NCBI RefSeq assembly: GCF_900108335.1
Contig: NZ_FNVT01000001.1
Location: 860,977 to 924,976, forward strand
DNA: 64,000 nucleotides
Source: Nonomuraea solani
GTDB lineage: Bacteria > Actinomycetota > Actinomycetes > Streptosporangiales > Streptosporangiaceae
Direction: 5' to 3'
Below are positions 44,266 to 54,107 of this stretch, one piece after another. A model generated the notes under the pieces. The model searched no databases. It saw only the letters and a program-made list of their open reading frames with translations, and was not told the origin of the DNA. The translations under genes were made by a program, and so were the position numbers. Position 1 is the stretch's first letter. Each line of letters starts with the position of its first letter.

Positions 44266-45302
44266 GCCGTCACCTCTCGCACGTCGGGATCGGGCACGCC
44301 GCGCAGCTCCAGCTCCTCGGCGAAGTGACAGGCCACGCGCCGCCCGCCCAGCTCCCGCAGCGGCGGCGGCTCCGTACGGCACACGTCCTTGGCGTAGACG
44401 CAGCGCGGGTTGAACGGGCAGCCGGGCGGCACGTGCGCCGGGTCGGCGATGTCGCCGAGCAGCTTGATCCGCTCCCGGTGCCGCCTGGCCGCCGGATCCG
44501 GGTCGGGCACCGCCGACAGCAGCGCCTCGGTGTAGGGGTGCAGCGGCCGGCCGTAGAGCTGGTCGGTCGGGCCCTGCTCGACGACCTTGCCCAGGTACAT
44601 GACCGCGACCACGTCCGCGACGTGCTCGATGATGCCCAGGTCATGGCTGACGAACAGGAAGCCGAGCCCTTCCTGCTCCTGCAGGTCCATCAGCAGGTTG
44701 AGGATCTGGGCGCGGACCGACACGTCCAGCGCGCTCACGGCCTCGTCGGCGACGACCAGCCGGGGCGACAGCGCCAGCGCCCGCGCGATCCCGACCCGCT
44801 GCCGCTGGCCGCCGCTGAAGGCGTGGGGGTAGCGGTCGGCGTACTCGGGACGCAGGCCCACGCGTTCGAGCAGCTCGCCGACGCGGGCGTCGATCTCGTC
44901 CTTGGTGCCGTACTTGTGCACTCGCATCGGCTCGCCGATGATCTCGCGCAGCGTCTTGCGCGGGTTGAGCGACGAGTGCGGGTCCTGGAAGATCATCCGA
45001 ACCTGCGCCCGGTACGGCCTCAGCTCCCGCTCCTTCAGCCCCGCCACGTCGATCACCGAGTCGTCCGGCCGCCGGTAGAGCATGCGCCCGCCGGTCGGGT
45101 CGTGCGCCCGCACGATGCACCGGCCCAGCGTCGTCTTGCCGCAGCCGGACTCCCCGACCAGGCCGAGCGTGCTGCCCGCCGCGATGCTCAGGTCGACCTC
45201 GTCCACCGCCTTGACCGCCCCGATCTGCCGGCCCAGCAGGCCGCTGCGGACGGGGAAGTGCTTGGTCAGCCCTTCGAGCCTGAGCAGGGGTTCCGTGCTC
45301 AC
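44262..45302 (-). CDS. Opp/Dpp-type ABC importer ATPase (DppF-like)
   Basis: A 346-residue ATPase with Walker A GESGCGKTT, Q-loop MIFQDPHSSLNP, signature FSGGQRQRVG, Walker B LVVADE and H-loop FVSHDLG. The C-terminal oligopeptide/dipeptide transporter cysteine region is PGCPFNPRC. It pairs with the DppD-like ATPase upstream. The GTG start overlaps that gene's stop (GTGA). Importers of this family often carry plant oligosaccharides in actinomycetes and Thermotogales, and the gene neighbourhood indicates a pectic oligosaccharide here rather than peptides. Confidence 0.93.
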   Translation of the reverse strand: MSTEPLLRLEGLTKHFPVRSGLLGRQIGAVKAVDEVDLSIAAGSTLGLVGESGCGKTTLGRCIVRAHDPTGGRMLYRRPDDSVIDVAGLKERELRPYRAQVRMIFQDPHSSLNPRKTLREIIGEPMRVHKYGTKDEIDARVGELLERVGLRPEYADRYPHAFSGGQRQRVGIARALALSPRLVVADEAVSALDVSVRAQILNLLMDLQEQEGLGFLFVSHDLGIIEHVADVVAVMYLGKVVEQGPTDQLYGRPLHPYTEALLSAVPDPDPAARRHRERIKLLGDIADPAHVPPGCPFNPRCVYAKDVCRTEPPPLRELGGRRVACHFAEELELRGVPDPDVREVTA

Positions 45303-46294
45303 TTGTCCTCCTCGTAGAGCAGGCAGGACACCTCGCGGTCGTCCACCGGAATCAGGCTGGGCGCCACCGTGTCGCACCGCCCGGCCATCACGTGGTCGCA
45401 GCGCGGATGGAAGAAGCACCCGCCGGGGCGCGCGTACGGGGGCGGCACCATGCCCCTGATCGCCGTCAGCCGCCGCTGCCTGGCCTGCCCGAGCCGGGGC
45501 ATCGAGCGCAGCAGCGCCTGCGCGTACGGGTGGCGGGGAGCGGACAGCACCTGCTCGGCGGTGCCGTACTCGACCACCCGCCCCAGGTACATCACCGCCA
45601 TGCTGTCGGCCACCTGCGCCGCCACCCCGAGGTCGTGCGTGATCAACATGATCGCCATGCCGAAGTCGTCCTGGAGGTCACGCAGCAGTTCGAGGATCTG
45701 CGCCTGCGTGGTGACGTCGAGCGCGGTCGTCGGCTCGTCGGCGATCAGCAGGCTCGGCCGGCAGGCCAGCGCCATCGCGATCATCGCCCGCTGCCGCATC
45801 CCGCCGCTCAGCTCGAACGGGTAGGAGTCCACCCGCCGCTGCGGCATCGGGATGCCGACCCGGTCGAGCATGTCGATGGCGCGCTTGCGGGCGGCGGCCT
45901 TGCCCACGTTCTCGTGCAGCCGGACCGCCTCGACGATCTGGCTGCCGATCGTGTGCACCAGGCTCAGCGAGGCCATCGGCTCCTGGAACACCATCGCGAT
46001 GTCGTTCCACCTGATCTCGCGCAGCAGCTTCTGCCCGGCGCCGACCAGCTCGACCGGGCCGCCGTCGCGGTGCAGCGTGATCGTGCCACCCTCGATCTGT
46101 CCTGGCGGGTCCACCAGGCGCAGGATCGACCTGGCCATGACGCTCTTGCCGCAGCCGGACTCGCCGACGATGGCCAGCGTCTCGCCCTTGCGCACCCGCA
46201 GGTCCACACCGTCCACGGCGCACACCACGCCGTCGTCCAGCAGGAAGTGCGTACGCAGGTCCTCGATCTCAAGCAGCACGTCGTCTGCGCCCAC
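45299..46294 (-). CDS. Opp/Dpp-type ABC importer ATPase (DppD-like)
   Basis: A 331-residue ATPase with Walker [11 protein letters not shown]-loop [10 protein letters not shown], signature [10 protein letters not shown], Walker [10 protein letters not shown] and H-loop LITHDLG. The C-terminal cysteine-containing tail is GCFFHPRC. The start is GTG 46294, inside the 3-prime end of the permease gene (26-base overlap), with GGAAGG upstream at usable distance. Together with the DppF-like protein it powers the importer formed by the two permeases at 46269 and 47412. Confidence 0.93.
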   Translation of the reverse strand: MGADDVLLEIEDLRTHFLLDDGVVCAVDGVDLRVRKGETLAIVGESGCGKSVMARSILRLVDPPGQIEGGTITLHRDGGPVELVGAGQKLLREIRWNDIAMVFQEPMASLSLVHTIGSQIVEAVRLHENVGKAAARKRAIDMLDRVGIPMPQRRVDSYPFELSGGMRQRAMIAMALACRPSLLIADEPTTALDVTTQAQILELLRDLQDDFGMAIMLITHDLGVAAQVADSMAVMYLGRVVEYGTAEQVLSAPRHPYAQALLRSMPRLGQARQRRLTAIRGMVPPPYARPGGCFFHPRCDHVMAGRCDTVAPSLIPVDDREVSCLLYEEDK

Positions 46295-47405
46295 GCCGGC
46301 TCACCTTCCTGTTCCCGTACGGATCGGCGGCGTCCCGCAGGCCGTCCCCGAAGAAGTTCATGGCGACCACGACGACCACCACCGCGACGCCGGGCGCGAG
46401 CATCCAGGGCGCGTTCGCCACGACGCGTACGTTCTGCGCGCCCTCCAGCAGCACCCCCCAGCTCACGGCGGGGGCCTGCAGGCCCAGGCCGAGGAAGCTC
46501 AGGCTGGTCTCGCCGAGGATCATCGCCGGGATGGCCAGCGACAGCGAGGCGATGATGTGGCTGGCGAACGACGGGATCATGTGCCGGAAGATGATCGCCA
46601 GCCGGCCCACGCCGTCCAGCCGGGCGGCGGTGACGAAGTCCTCCTCGCGCAGCGACAGGAACCGCCCGCGCACGTCCCGGGCCAGCCCGGTCCACCCGAT
46701 CAGCGACAACAGCACCGTGATGGCGAAATATCGGGTGAGCGGCCCCCAATCCGTGGGCAGCGCGGCCGACAGCGCCATCCACAGGGGCAACGTCGGGATC
46801 GCCATCAGGAACTCGATGACCCGTTGCACGACGTTGTCGACGCCACCCCCGAAATATCCGGAAATGCCGCCTATGAGCATGCCGAGCAGGAAGCTGGCCG
46901 CGACCCCGACCAGCCCGATCGACAACGACACCCGGGCGCCGTGGATCAGCCTGGACAGCAGGTCCCGCCCGTTCTGGTCGGCGCCCAGCAGGAAGAACGG
47001 CTCGCCCTTCGACACGGGCCCGATCAGGTGGATGTCGGACGGGATCAGGCCGAGCAGCTTGTACGCGTCGCCGTGCACGAACAATCCGACCTCGACCACC
47101 TTGGACGGATCCTCGGTGTAGGTCTGCTGGTACGTCTTCGGGTCGCGCTCGGTCGTGTACCCGTACACATGGGGGCCGTGCTCACCGGAGAGGCGCAGAA
47201 CCTGCGGCGGCGCGTACGTCATCGACGTGTTCGCCGTCGAGCTGGACATCGGCGCGAAGAACTCCGCGAAGATCGCCACGAAGTACACCGGGATCAGGAT
47301 CGCCGCGCCCGCCATCGCGAGCCGGTGCCGGCGGAACTGCCGCCACATCAGCCGCCACTGCGGCAGCGTCCCTACTTCCTGCGCTTTCGGTCGCCTGAGG
47401 AACAT
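46269..47405 (-). CDS. Opp/Dpp-type ABC importer permease (DppC-like)
   Basis: A 378-residue inner-membrane permease with about six helices. A long external loop of ~130 residues follows the first helix. The EAA-type coupling motif lies in AARLDGVGRLAIIFRHMIPS, which contacts the ATPases. The N-terminus (QWRLMWRQFRRHRLAMAGA) and this loop resemble DppC/OppC proteins of sugar-oligomer importers, which are longer than peptide ones. It lies six bases downstream of the DppB-like gene. No substrate residues can be read from sequence. Confidence 0.92.
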   Translation of the reverse strand: MFLRRPKAQEVGTLPQWRLMWRQFRRHRLAMAGAAILIPVYFVAIFAEFFAPMSSSTANTSMTYAPPQVLRLSGEHGPHVYGYTTERDPKTYQQTYTEDPSKVVEVGLFVHGDAYKLLGLIPSDIHLIGPVSKGEPFFLLGADQNGRDLLSRLIHGARVSLSIGLVGVAASFLLGMLIGGISGYFGGGVDNVVQRVIEFLMAIPTLPLWMALSAALPTDWGPLTRYFAITVLLSLIGWTGLARDVRGRFLSLREEDFVTAARLDGVGRLAIIFRHMIPSFASHIIASLSLAIPAMILGETSLSFLGLGLQAPAVSWGVLLEGAQNVRVVANAPWMLAPGVAVVVVVVAMNFFGDGLRDAADPYGNRKVSRRGRRRRAA

Positions 47406-47411
47406 GGGGCG

Positions 47412-48410
47412 CTACTCTCTCTTGTACCGTTTGCGAATTCGCGGATCCCACCACGCCAGCGCCAGGTCGCTGAGCACGGTGCCGATCACGGTCAGCGTGC
47501 TGAGAATCACGATGAAGCTGGCGACCAGGTACATGTCCTGGTTCATGACACCGCTGAGCAGCAGCGGGCCGCCGGTCGGCAGGCTCATGACGACCGACAC
47601 GATGGTCTCCCCGCCGATCAGCCCCGGCAGCAGCCAGCCCACCGTGCTGAAGAACGGGCTGAGCGACATCCGCACCGGATACTTCAGCAGCAGCTTCCAC
47701 TCCGGCAGCCCCTTGGCCCGCGCCGTGTGCACGTAGGGCCGGTAGAGCTCGTCGAGCAGGTTCGCCCTGGTCACCCGGATCATGCCGGCCGTGCCGGAGA
47801 CCGCGATGACCGCGATCGGCACCCAGAGATGGCCGAGCAGGTCCAGGACCTTGCCCAGGTTCCAGGCCGCGTCCTGGAACTCGGGGGAGAACAATCCGCC
47901 CACGCTTTGCCCGAAGAAGCGGAACCCGACGTACATGAGGACCAGCGCCAGCATGAACTCGGGGATCGCCATCCCGATGAAGCCGAGGAAGGAGAAGCCG
48001 TAGTCGCCCCAGGAGTACTGCTTGACCGCGCTGTAGATCCCGATCGGGAACGCGATCGCCCAGACCAGGAGCAGCGAGGCGACCGACAGCACCGCCGACA
48101 GGACGATCCGCTCACCGATCAGCGTGGAGACCGGCTGGTTCCAGGCAAACGATTGACCAAAATCGCCGTGGAGCAGGATGGCGGAGATCCAGCGCCAGTA
48201 CTGGACGAACATCGGGTCGTCCAGGCCGTAGCGCTGCCTGAGGTTGGCGGCCTCCGCGGGAGTGATGCCCTCGCCGCCCGACTCCGCGTTCGCGACCAGC
48301 GTCGAGACGTAGTCGCCCGGCGGCAGGTTGATGATGACGAACGTGACGATCGAGACCGCCCAGAGCGTCATCACCACGTAGAGCAGGCGGCGGCCGAAGT
48401 AGTGCAGCAC
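47412..48410 (-). CDS. Opp/Dpp-type ABC importer permease (DppB-like)
   Basis: A 332-residue permease of the DppB/OppB type, with six helices. It starts with LHYFGRRLLYVVMTLWAVSI and has the conserved loop RYGLDDPMFVQYWRW and coupling segment ARAKGLPEWKLLLKYPVR. It sits nine bases after the binding-protein gene and six before the DppC-like gene. The GTG start follows GAGG-rich sequence. It forms the channel with the DppC-like protein for the solute captured by the Tat lipoprotein encoded upstream. Confidence 0.92.
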   Translation of the reverse strand: MLHYFGRRLLYVVMTLWAVSIVTFVIINLPPGDYVSTLVANAESGGEGITPAEAANLRQRYGLDDPMFVQYWRWISAILLHGDFGQSFAWNQPVSTLIGERIVLSAVLSVASLLLVWAIAFPIGIYSAVKQYSWGDYGFSFLGFIGMAIPEFMLALVLMYVGFRFFGQSVGGLFSPEFQDAAWNLGKVLDLLGHLWVPIAVIAVSGTAGMIRVTRANLLDELYRPYVHTARAKGLPEWKLLLKYPVRMSLSPFFSTVGWLLPGLIGGETIVSVVMSLPTGGPLLLSGVMNQDMYLVASFIVILSTLTVIGTVLSDLALAWWDPRIRKRYKRE

Positions 48411-48419
48411 GTCGCCGCC

Positions 48420-50471
48420 TCAGAAGGAGTACTGCTCGGGCATGGTCGGCCCGGGGTTCACGACGGCGGCGGCCATGGCGTCGGGCACGTTCTTGATGGC
48501 GTTGGAGACGATGCCGTACTCGTTCGGGTACGAGCTGATCCCGATCGCGTAGAACTGCTCCTTGGAGATCCGCACGACCTCCTTGGCGTGCTCCACCGCC
48601 TTGGCGAAGTCCGGCTCGGTACGCATCGCGGAGAACGCCTCCAACTGCTTGCGCACCTCCTCCGGCGGCTCGTCACCGCTCTTGCCCTTGCTGCCGTACC
48701 ACTGGGCCCAGCGGATGGCGTAGCGGGCGCTGCCGGAGTTGCTCGGCACGTAGTAGTGGTCGCCGCCGGTGCCGGTGATCACGTCGAAGTCGCTGCAGGT
48801 GAACACGGACGCCTGCGGGTTGTTGCCCATCGTGCGCTCGTCGTACAGGGTGGAGGCCACCGGATCGACCCGCAGCCCGACCCCGACCGCCTCCCAGTCC
48901 TTCTTGATGAACTCCAGCGCCTGGACGTGGTGGGGGAACTCGGTGTCGGACATGATGCCGATGACCAGCGGCTTGCCGTCGGGGCCGAGCCGCTTGCCGT
49001 CGGCGTCCTTCTTGGTCAGGCCGGCCTTGTCCAGATACTCGTTGGCCTTGGCGACGTCGAACTCGGTGTACTGCTTGGCGAAGTCCGCGTCGTAGAGGGC
49101 GTTGGCCTTGGAGGGGGCGCCCTGCCAGGGTTCGCCCTGGCCCGCGTACACGCCGTCGATGATCTGCTTGCGGTTGATCGCGTGCGACAGCCCGATCCGG
49201 AAGTCCTTCTTCCTGAACAGCTCGCGCAGGCCCTCGTCTGAGACCGTCTGGTTGAACTGGATGATCATCGTGTTGCTCAGCCGGCTCTGCACGTCGAACA
49301 GCCGGTACCTGCCCTTCGCCGCGTTCTGCGCGACCAGTGGCTTGTTCTCCGGCGTGTTGTAGTTGCGGAGCTGCATGCCGATCTCGCCGTTCATGATCTT
49401 CAGCAGCTCCACCTCGACGTCGCCGAGGATCTCCGACCTGAACCGGTCGAAGTACGGGAGCTGGCGCCCCTGGTCGTCGACCTTCCAGTAGTACGGGTTC
49501 CGCTCGGCCACCACCGCCGTGCCGCTGCCGATCGCGTTGCTGATCTTCCACGGGTGCATCGTGGGCATGTCGGCGTTGTGCGGGACGTCGTTCTTGAGCA
49601 TGAAGAGCTGGGTCCAGTCTTCGAGCTGCTGCTCCTTGGCCAGCTTGTCGGCGTCCGGGTTGTACTTCTTGTGGAACTGCTTGAGGTAGTGCTTGGGCAG
49701 CAGGAACCCGCTGGCGCCCGGGCGTTCGAACGTGGAGGTCGCGATCTGGAACAGCAGGCCCGCCTTCGGCTCCTTGTAGACGTAGCGCACGGTTCGCTCG
49801 TCCACCTTCTCGACCTTGACCCGCTCGGTGGTGCTGCCGTTCTCCAGGAAGAGGTCGTAGATGCCGGTCGTGTGCAGGTCGTGGTAGGTGGCCACGTCCT
49901 CGAAGGCGAAGATCATGTCGTCGGCGGTGCACGGCTGGCCGTCGGACCACTTCAGGCCCTCGCGCAGCCGGAACACGTACTCGCGGCCGTCGTCCTTGAC
50001 CTCGAACTCGGCGACGTTGGGGATGATGTCGTCCGAGCCCTTCTGGCCGTTGGTGCCGGGCTTGAGGCGGACGAGGGGCTCGTACATGAGCGTGAAGACC
50101 AGCCAGTCCCAGTCGTCCTCGCCGACCAGGGCCGAGGCCCACGTGCCGCCGTACTTGCCGGCCTCCTTCAGCGGCTTGACGACCAGGGGGTTCTTCGGCA
50201 GGCGCTGCGCCAGCGGGGGCAGCTTACCCTCCTTGACCAGCTTGGCCAGGGCGGGCGCCTCCTTGGCGTTCAGGTCGGCGGCCTGCGCGGCACCGGCGCC
50301 GCCGGTGTCGGGGCTGGTGTCGAAGAAGCTGCAGCCGGTGGTCGCCGTGGCCAGCATGAGCAGCCCGCCGCCACGGAGCAGGTTGCGTCGTGTATATGTC
50401 CGCGCTCCGCGCGGCTCGGTCGCCATGATGCCGCCGACTTCGTCGGCAGCGCTCCCTCGTGATTCGTTCAT
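48420..50471 (-). CDS. family-5 solute-binding lipoprotein, Tat-exported
   Basis: A 683-residue SBP_bac_5 protein, longer than peptide-binding OppA (about 540). The N-terminus carries TYTRRNLLRGG, a twin-arginine motif, and a lipobox-like ATTGC, so it is probably a Tat-exported lipoprotein. Family motifs include LREGLKWSDGQPCTADD and the C-terminal segment around EFPHHVQALEFIKKDW. It captures the ligand for the DppBCDF-like importer that follows. Extra length and the operon context point to large branched oligosaccharides. ATG 50471 has GGAG upstream; an internal ATG at 50426 is an alternative. Confidence 0.9.
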   Translation of the reverse strand: MNESRGSAADEVGGIMATEPRGARTYTRRNLLRGGGLLMLATATTGCSFFDTSPDTGGAGAAQAADLNAKEAPALAKLVKEGKLPPLAQRLPKNPLVVKPLKEAGKYGGTWASALVGEDDWDWLVFTLMYEPLVRLKPGTNGQKGSDDIIPNVAEFEVKDDGREYVFRLREGLKWSDGQPCTADDMIFAFEDVATYHDLHTTGIYDLFLENGSTTERVKVEKVDERTVRYVYKEPKAGLLFQIATSTFERPGASGFLLPKHYLKQFHKKYNPDADKLAKEQQLEDWTQLFMLKNDVPHNADMPTMHPWKISNAIGSGTAVVAERNPYYWKVDDQGRQLPYFDRFRSEILGDVEVELLKIMNGEIGMQLRNYNTPENKPLVAQNAAKGRYRLFDVQSRLSNTMIIQFNQTVSDEGLRELFRKKDFRIGLSHAINRKQIIDGVYAGQGEPWQGAPSKANALYDADFAKQYTEFDVAKANEYLDKAGLTKKDADGKRLGPDGKPLVIGIMSDTEFPHHVQALEFIKKDWEAVGVGLRVDPVASTLYDERTMGNNPQASVFTCSDFDVITGTGGDHYYVPSNSGSARYAIRWAQWYGSKGKSGDEPPEEVRKQLEAFSAMRTEPDFAKAVEHAKEVVRISKEQFYAIGISSYPNEYGIVSNAIKNVPDAMAAAVVNPGPTMPEQYSF

Positions 50472-50485
50472 GGGGGCACTCCGTT

Positions 50486-52822
50486 CTAACGATTGACCTT
50501 CACCAGGCTGAAGGTCGCCGTGGTGTAGGGGTGGACGGCGTTGGCCTCCTGGTTCCCGTCGACCGCGAGGCCGATGAAGAACCGGCTGGTCCGCATGACG
50601 ATGCGCTCGTAGCCGATCCGGGTCCAGTTCAGCGAGTTCTCCGACAGGAACGCCTCGAACTCGTTGTCCCCGCCGTCGAGGCTGCGGCAGATCAGGCGCA
50701 GCCAGTACGCCTTCTCGTCCAGCGGATCATCGCTGGTCGGCGGGTAGACGCCGACGCTCGCCGCGGTGCCGTGGGAGGCGACCCTGATGGCCTTGGCGCG
50801 CCGCCCGGCCCCGTCCTCGCTGCTCGCCGAGTAGCCGATCCCGGCCATCATGAACGGCGAGTTCGGCGCCAGGTCCTGCCGGATCATCAGCCCGGCCACG
50901 GCGTCCACGTGGGACTTGCTCACCTTGTCCAGCCGGGCGGTGATCTCGATGACCTCGCCGCGCCTGCTGAACCCGACGGCCTGGTGGGCGAAGTGGAAGG
51001 AGTCCTTCCAACCGGCGATCTTCCCGGAGCCCTTCAGCGTGAACACGCCGTCCTTGAGCGCCGTGTTCCCGGGGATCGGCGCCGGGCCGATGTCCCGCGC
51101 CTTCCACGGTGTGTAGGTGGTGGTGCGGTTGACGTGGATCGGCACCAGCGACGACGTGGTGGCGCTGCCGGTGCTGTCGGTGGCCCTGACGGTCAGGCAG
51201 TAGTCGCCGTCGGTCGCGTCCGCCCAGGTCACCTGGTACGGCTCCGCCGTCGCCTCGCCGAGCTTCCTGTCGCCCTGGAAGAACTCGACCCTGGCGATGG
51301 ACGCGCCGTCGAGTGCCTTGGCGGTGGCCTGGATGGTGACGCTCTGCTTGTCCTGCGCCGCCGCGAACACCTGGTCGATCTTGGGTGAGGTGATCGCGAC
51401 CTCGGGGTTGCGCGCCCCGGCCCGCTGGATCGAGTTCAGGTAGCGTTCGAGGTTGGTGTACCCGCTGCCGTCCACGATCTTGCCGTCGTCGGCGTTCTCG
51501 GGGTTCAGCCCCTGCGCGGTCTCCCACTCGTCGGGCATGCCGTCGTGGTCACTGTCGGCAGGAGCGGGCACCTCGCTGGGTAAGGGGAGAAAGCCGCCCA
51601 CGTCCTTCTGCGAGTTGATGTGGCGTCCCGTGCCGGTGCGCACCTCGTTGATCAGCCGGGCGTCGATGGCGTCGCGGCGCGGCAGGATCGCGCCGGCCTG
51701 CTCCAGCACCGTCGCGTACGCCTGCGCCGCGCTCTGCTCGGTGATGCCGTTCTCGAACTCCACCGCCCTGGGCAGCAGCGTGATGCCGCCGATCGGGTAG
51801 GTGATGCCCTTGCTGTTGTCGGCCGTGATGTCGGGGTGGCCCTCGACCTCGTTGCCGCTCAGGTGCCACTGGCCGAACCGGCCGGGCGCCACGATCGTCC
51901 TGGCGATCGGGGGCAGCGTGTTGGGGCCCGGCTTGTAGTAGTTGCCGACCATGTTGACGCCGTTCGACCACTCGCCGCCGTAGCAGGACGTGATCCCGTG
52001 GTTGTAGATCACGTTGTTGCGGTGGTCCACCACCATGTTCATGCCCTCGGTGAAGCTGAAGCGCGGGTTGCGCGCGTTCTGGTGGATGAGCAGGTTGTGG
52101 TGGTACGTGATCGTGTCGCCGCCCCACAGGCCGCCCATGCCGTGCCGGCCCTTGGGGTGCACCGAGTTCGTCAGGCCCTCGGAGATGACACACCACTGGA
52201 CCGTGACGTTGGTGTTGCCGTAGACGGAGAAGCACTCGTCCACGCCCCAGCTGAACGAGCAGTGGTCGATGATGATGTCCCGCACGTTGCGGGCGCCGAA
52301 CGTGTCGATCGGGGTGCCGAGCCCGTCGCCGCCGCGGAAGCGCAGGTGGCGGATGATGATGTTGTTGCCCTTGATCTGCGTCTCGTTGCCCGTGACGGTG
52401 ATCCCGTGGCCGGGGGCGGTCTGGCCGGCGATCGTGAGGTTGGACCCCGTGATGTCGAGTCCGCCCTTGATCTGGATGTTGCCGGAGACCCGGAAGACGA
52501 TCGTGCCGTCCGACTTGGCGGCCGCCTCGCGCAGCGACCCGGGTCCGGAGTCGTCGAGGGTGGTCACCTCGTAGACGGCGCCGCCCCGGCCGCCGGTGAC
52601 GTACTTGCCGGCGCCCTCCGCGCCGGGGAACGCGGGCACCTGCTCCGGGGCGGCCGTCGTCGTGGGGGTCTTGCTCGGGGCCGGGCTCGGGGTCGGGGTC
52701 GCCGTCGCGGCCGCCTCGCCCGGAGTGCCGGCCAGCGCCACCGCGGGCGTGGCCAAAGCCGCCGAGCGCACGAAAGCGCGGCGGCTGAATTCTGATTGCT
52801 CGAAGCCAGGGGCCTCGGTCAT
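50486..52822 (-). CDS. secreted multidomain pectate lyase (PL1-like)
   Basis: A 778-residue exported enzyme. Tat motif FSRRAFVRS (~12-20) and a Pro/Thr linker lead to a right-handed beta-helix pectate lyase domain (~55-400) with IIIDHCSFSWGVDE and TYHHNLLIHQNARNPRF, as in PL1. A calcium-type DSDHDGMPDEWE segment follows, then an immunoglobulin-like domain (NPEVAITSP onward) and a C-terminal ~190-residue concanavalin-like (DUF1349-like) domain likely to bind sugar. It cleaves polygalacturonate by beta-elimination outside the cell. I use ATG 52822 after GAAAGAGAG. It heads the importer operon. Confidence 0.9.
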   Translation of the reverse strand: MTEAPGFEQSEFSRRAFVRSAALATPAVALAGTPGEAAATATPTPSPAPSKTPTTTAAPEQVPAFPGAEGAGKYVTGGRGGAVYEVTTLDDSGPGSLREAAAKSDGTIVFRVSGNIQIKGGLDITGSNLTIAGQTAPGHGITVTGNETQIKGNNIIIRHLRFRGGDGLGTPIDTFGARNVRDIIIDHCSFSWGVDECFSVYGNTNVTVQWCVISEGLTNSVHPKGRHGMGGLWGGDTITYHHNLLIHQNARNPRFSFTEGMNMVVDHRNNVIYNHGITSCYGGEWSNGVNMVGNYYKPGPNTLPPIARTIVAPGRFGQWHLSGNEVEGHPDITADNSKGITYPIGGITLLPRAVEFENGITEQSAAQAYATVLEQAGAILPRRDAIDARLINEVRTGTGRHINSQKDVGGFLPLPSEVPAPADSDHDGMPDEWETAQGLNPENADDGKIVDGSGYTNLERYLNSIQRAGARNPEVAITSPKIDQVFAAAQDKQSVTIQATAKALDGASIARVEFFQGDRKLGEATAEPYQVTWADATDGDYCLTVRATDSTGSATTSSLVPIHVNRTTTYTPWKARDIGPAPIPGNTALKDGVFTLKGSGKIAGWKDSFHFAHQAVGFSRRGEVIEITARLDKVSKSHVDAVAGLMIRQDLAPNSPFMMAGIGYSASSEDGAGRRAKAIRVASHGTAASVGVYPPTSDDPLDEKAYWLRLICRSLDGGDNEFEAFLSENSLNWTRIGYERIVMRTSRFFIGLAVDGNQEANAVHPYTTATFSLVKVNR

Positions 52823-52903
52823 CGAAACGCTCTCTTTCCGCCCCGAAATAGGCAGGGCTGTGCCACCGATCGGCACGACTCCGGACCAGCTGTCGCTAGG
52901 TGA

Positions 52904-52915
52904 GAATTTTTATTC
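52904..52915. promoter_or_regulatory. AT-rich shared promoter site, pectate lyase operon copy
   Basis: GAATTTTTATTC differs from the palindrome GAATATTTATTC near the SorC gene at one position. It lies about 82 bases upstream of the pectate lyase start, within the 256-base gap between that gene and the SorC gene. Confidence 0.5.
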
Positions 52916-53032
52916 AGCCATGAATGGAGTGGATTCATCACATCGTGAACGACACGGTTGTGACTGTCAAGAGCGCTTTCTCAAGCGTTCAGGTGCGAGG
53001 TCAACCCGGCGCTGGCCGTACAGAACGGCGAA

Positions 53033-53059
53033 GGCCGCCGTGCGCTGCGCACGGCGGCC
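53033..53059 (-). terminator. strong terminator hairpin after the SorC regulator gene
   Basis: GGCCGCCGTGCG (53033-53044) and CGCACGGCGGCC (53048-53059) form a perfect 12-base stem with a three-base loop, starting 20 bases past the stop of the SorC gene. There is no T-run, as is common in actinomycetes. It would separate the regulator transcript from the pectate lyase operon promoter. Confidence 0.75.
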
Positions 53060-53078
53060 TGGTCGTGGGCGGGGGAGC

Positions 53079-54107
53079 TCAGTCCTTGAGCAACTGCTCG
53101 GCCACGCCCACGTCGGTGATGAGCGTGTTGACCCAGCCGCCCTTGAGCGCGGCCCGGATCGCCGCGGTCTTGCGCCGGCCCCCGGCGATGGCGATGCGCC
53201 GCGGCACCCGCAGCAGGTCGGCCGCCGGGATGCCGAGGATGCGCTCCTCCAGCGGCGAGTCGATCAGCCGCCCGTCCGCGTCGAAGAAACGCAGGCACAC
53301 GTCGCCCACGGCGCCCAGCCCGCGCAGCGTCTCCCGGTCCTCCTCGGAGATGGCGTTGCCGCTCTCCTGCAGCAGCGGCGACGGGTTCAGGCTGCCGACG
53401 CCCACCAGCACGGTCGTCAGCCGCGCCCACGCGTCCACGACCTGCCGCACCACGTGGTCGTCCGACAGCGTCTGCCGGGCCACCGCCGAGCCGACCAGGC
53501 CGGGCGCGGGCAGGAACACCGGCTCGGCGCCGGTGAGATCGGCCAGGTGGGCGGCCAGCCTGGTCGCCTGCACCTGCGCGGACCCCTTGCCCACGCCGCC
53601 GATGAGCTGGACGACCTCCTCGGCCACCCGCACCGGGCGGCGCTGCATCGCCTCGACGGTGGCCAGCAGGCTGGCGCTCCACGAGGAGATGCCGAGGTGC
53701 TCGCCACCGATCAGCGTGGCGTCCAGGTGGGTCGCCCCCGCCGAGCCCAGCGCGGCCACGACGTCATGGCTGTCGCCCGTGGCGTCCACGACGATGATCT
53801 GCTCCACGCCGTATTTGCGTTCGAGGTCCTCCTCCAGCAGCGCGTGCACGCCGCTCGGCACCACGACCACCGTGCGGACGATGCCGATCTCCGCGGCCTC
53901 CTTCAGCAGGCGCGAGACCCGCGGCTGCGAGATGCGCAACTGCTGGGCGATCTGCGGCTGCCGGACGCCGTGCTCGTGATAGAGGCGGGCGACCCGGACG
54001 AGCAGCCGCATGCGCTCGGACTCCTGGCCGAGGCGGCGGCCCGTGAACCTCACGGGGTCGCTCGCGGCGCGGCCCTTCTCGGACTGACTGTCAGCTCCCA
54101 CGATCAC
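53079..54107 (-). CDS. SorC family sugar-binding transcriptional regulator
   Basis: A 342-residue SorC/DeoR-type regulator. The N-terminal helix-turn-helix is VRQPQIAQQLRISQPRVSRLL (~48-68, read in part), and the C-terminal ~260 residues are the phosphosugar-binding domain with LGSAGATHLDA, VQLIGGVGKG and the late GGRRKTAAIRAAL motif near the effector site. Members sense phosphorylated sugars. It is central to the window: pectate lyase importer operon on one side, esterase and pectinesterase on the other. The start is GTG 54107 after GGAGG. An AT-rich palindrome in its own promoter recurs in other sugar promoters here, so it is the best candidate for the local regulon controller. Confidence 0.9.
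   Translation of the reverse strand: MIVGADSQSEKGRAASDPVRFTGRRLGQESERMRLLVRVARLYHEHGVRQPQIAQQLRISQPRVSRLLKEAAEIGIVRTVVVVPSGVHALLEEDLERKYGVEQIIVVDATGDSHDVVAALGSAGATHLDATLIGGEHLGISSWSASLLATVEAMQRRPVRVAEEVVQLIGGVGKGSAQVQATRLAAHLADLTGAEPVFLPAPGLVGSAVARQTLSDDHVVRQVVDAWARLTTVLVGVGSLNPSPLLQESGNAISEEDRETLRGLGAVGDVCLRFFDADGRLIDSPLEERILGIPAADLLRVPRRIAIAGGRRKTAAIRAALKGGWVNTLITDVGVAEQLLKD

Noticed and set aside
45852..49241. A 1129-codon plus-strand frame opposite the importer genes
   Set aside because: It covers several minus-strand genes with clear ABC transporter motifs and translates to His/Arg/Asp-rich noise.
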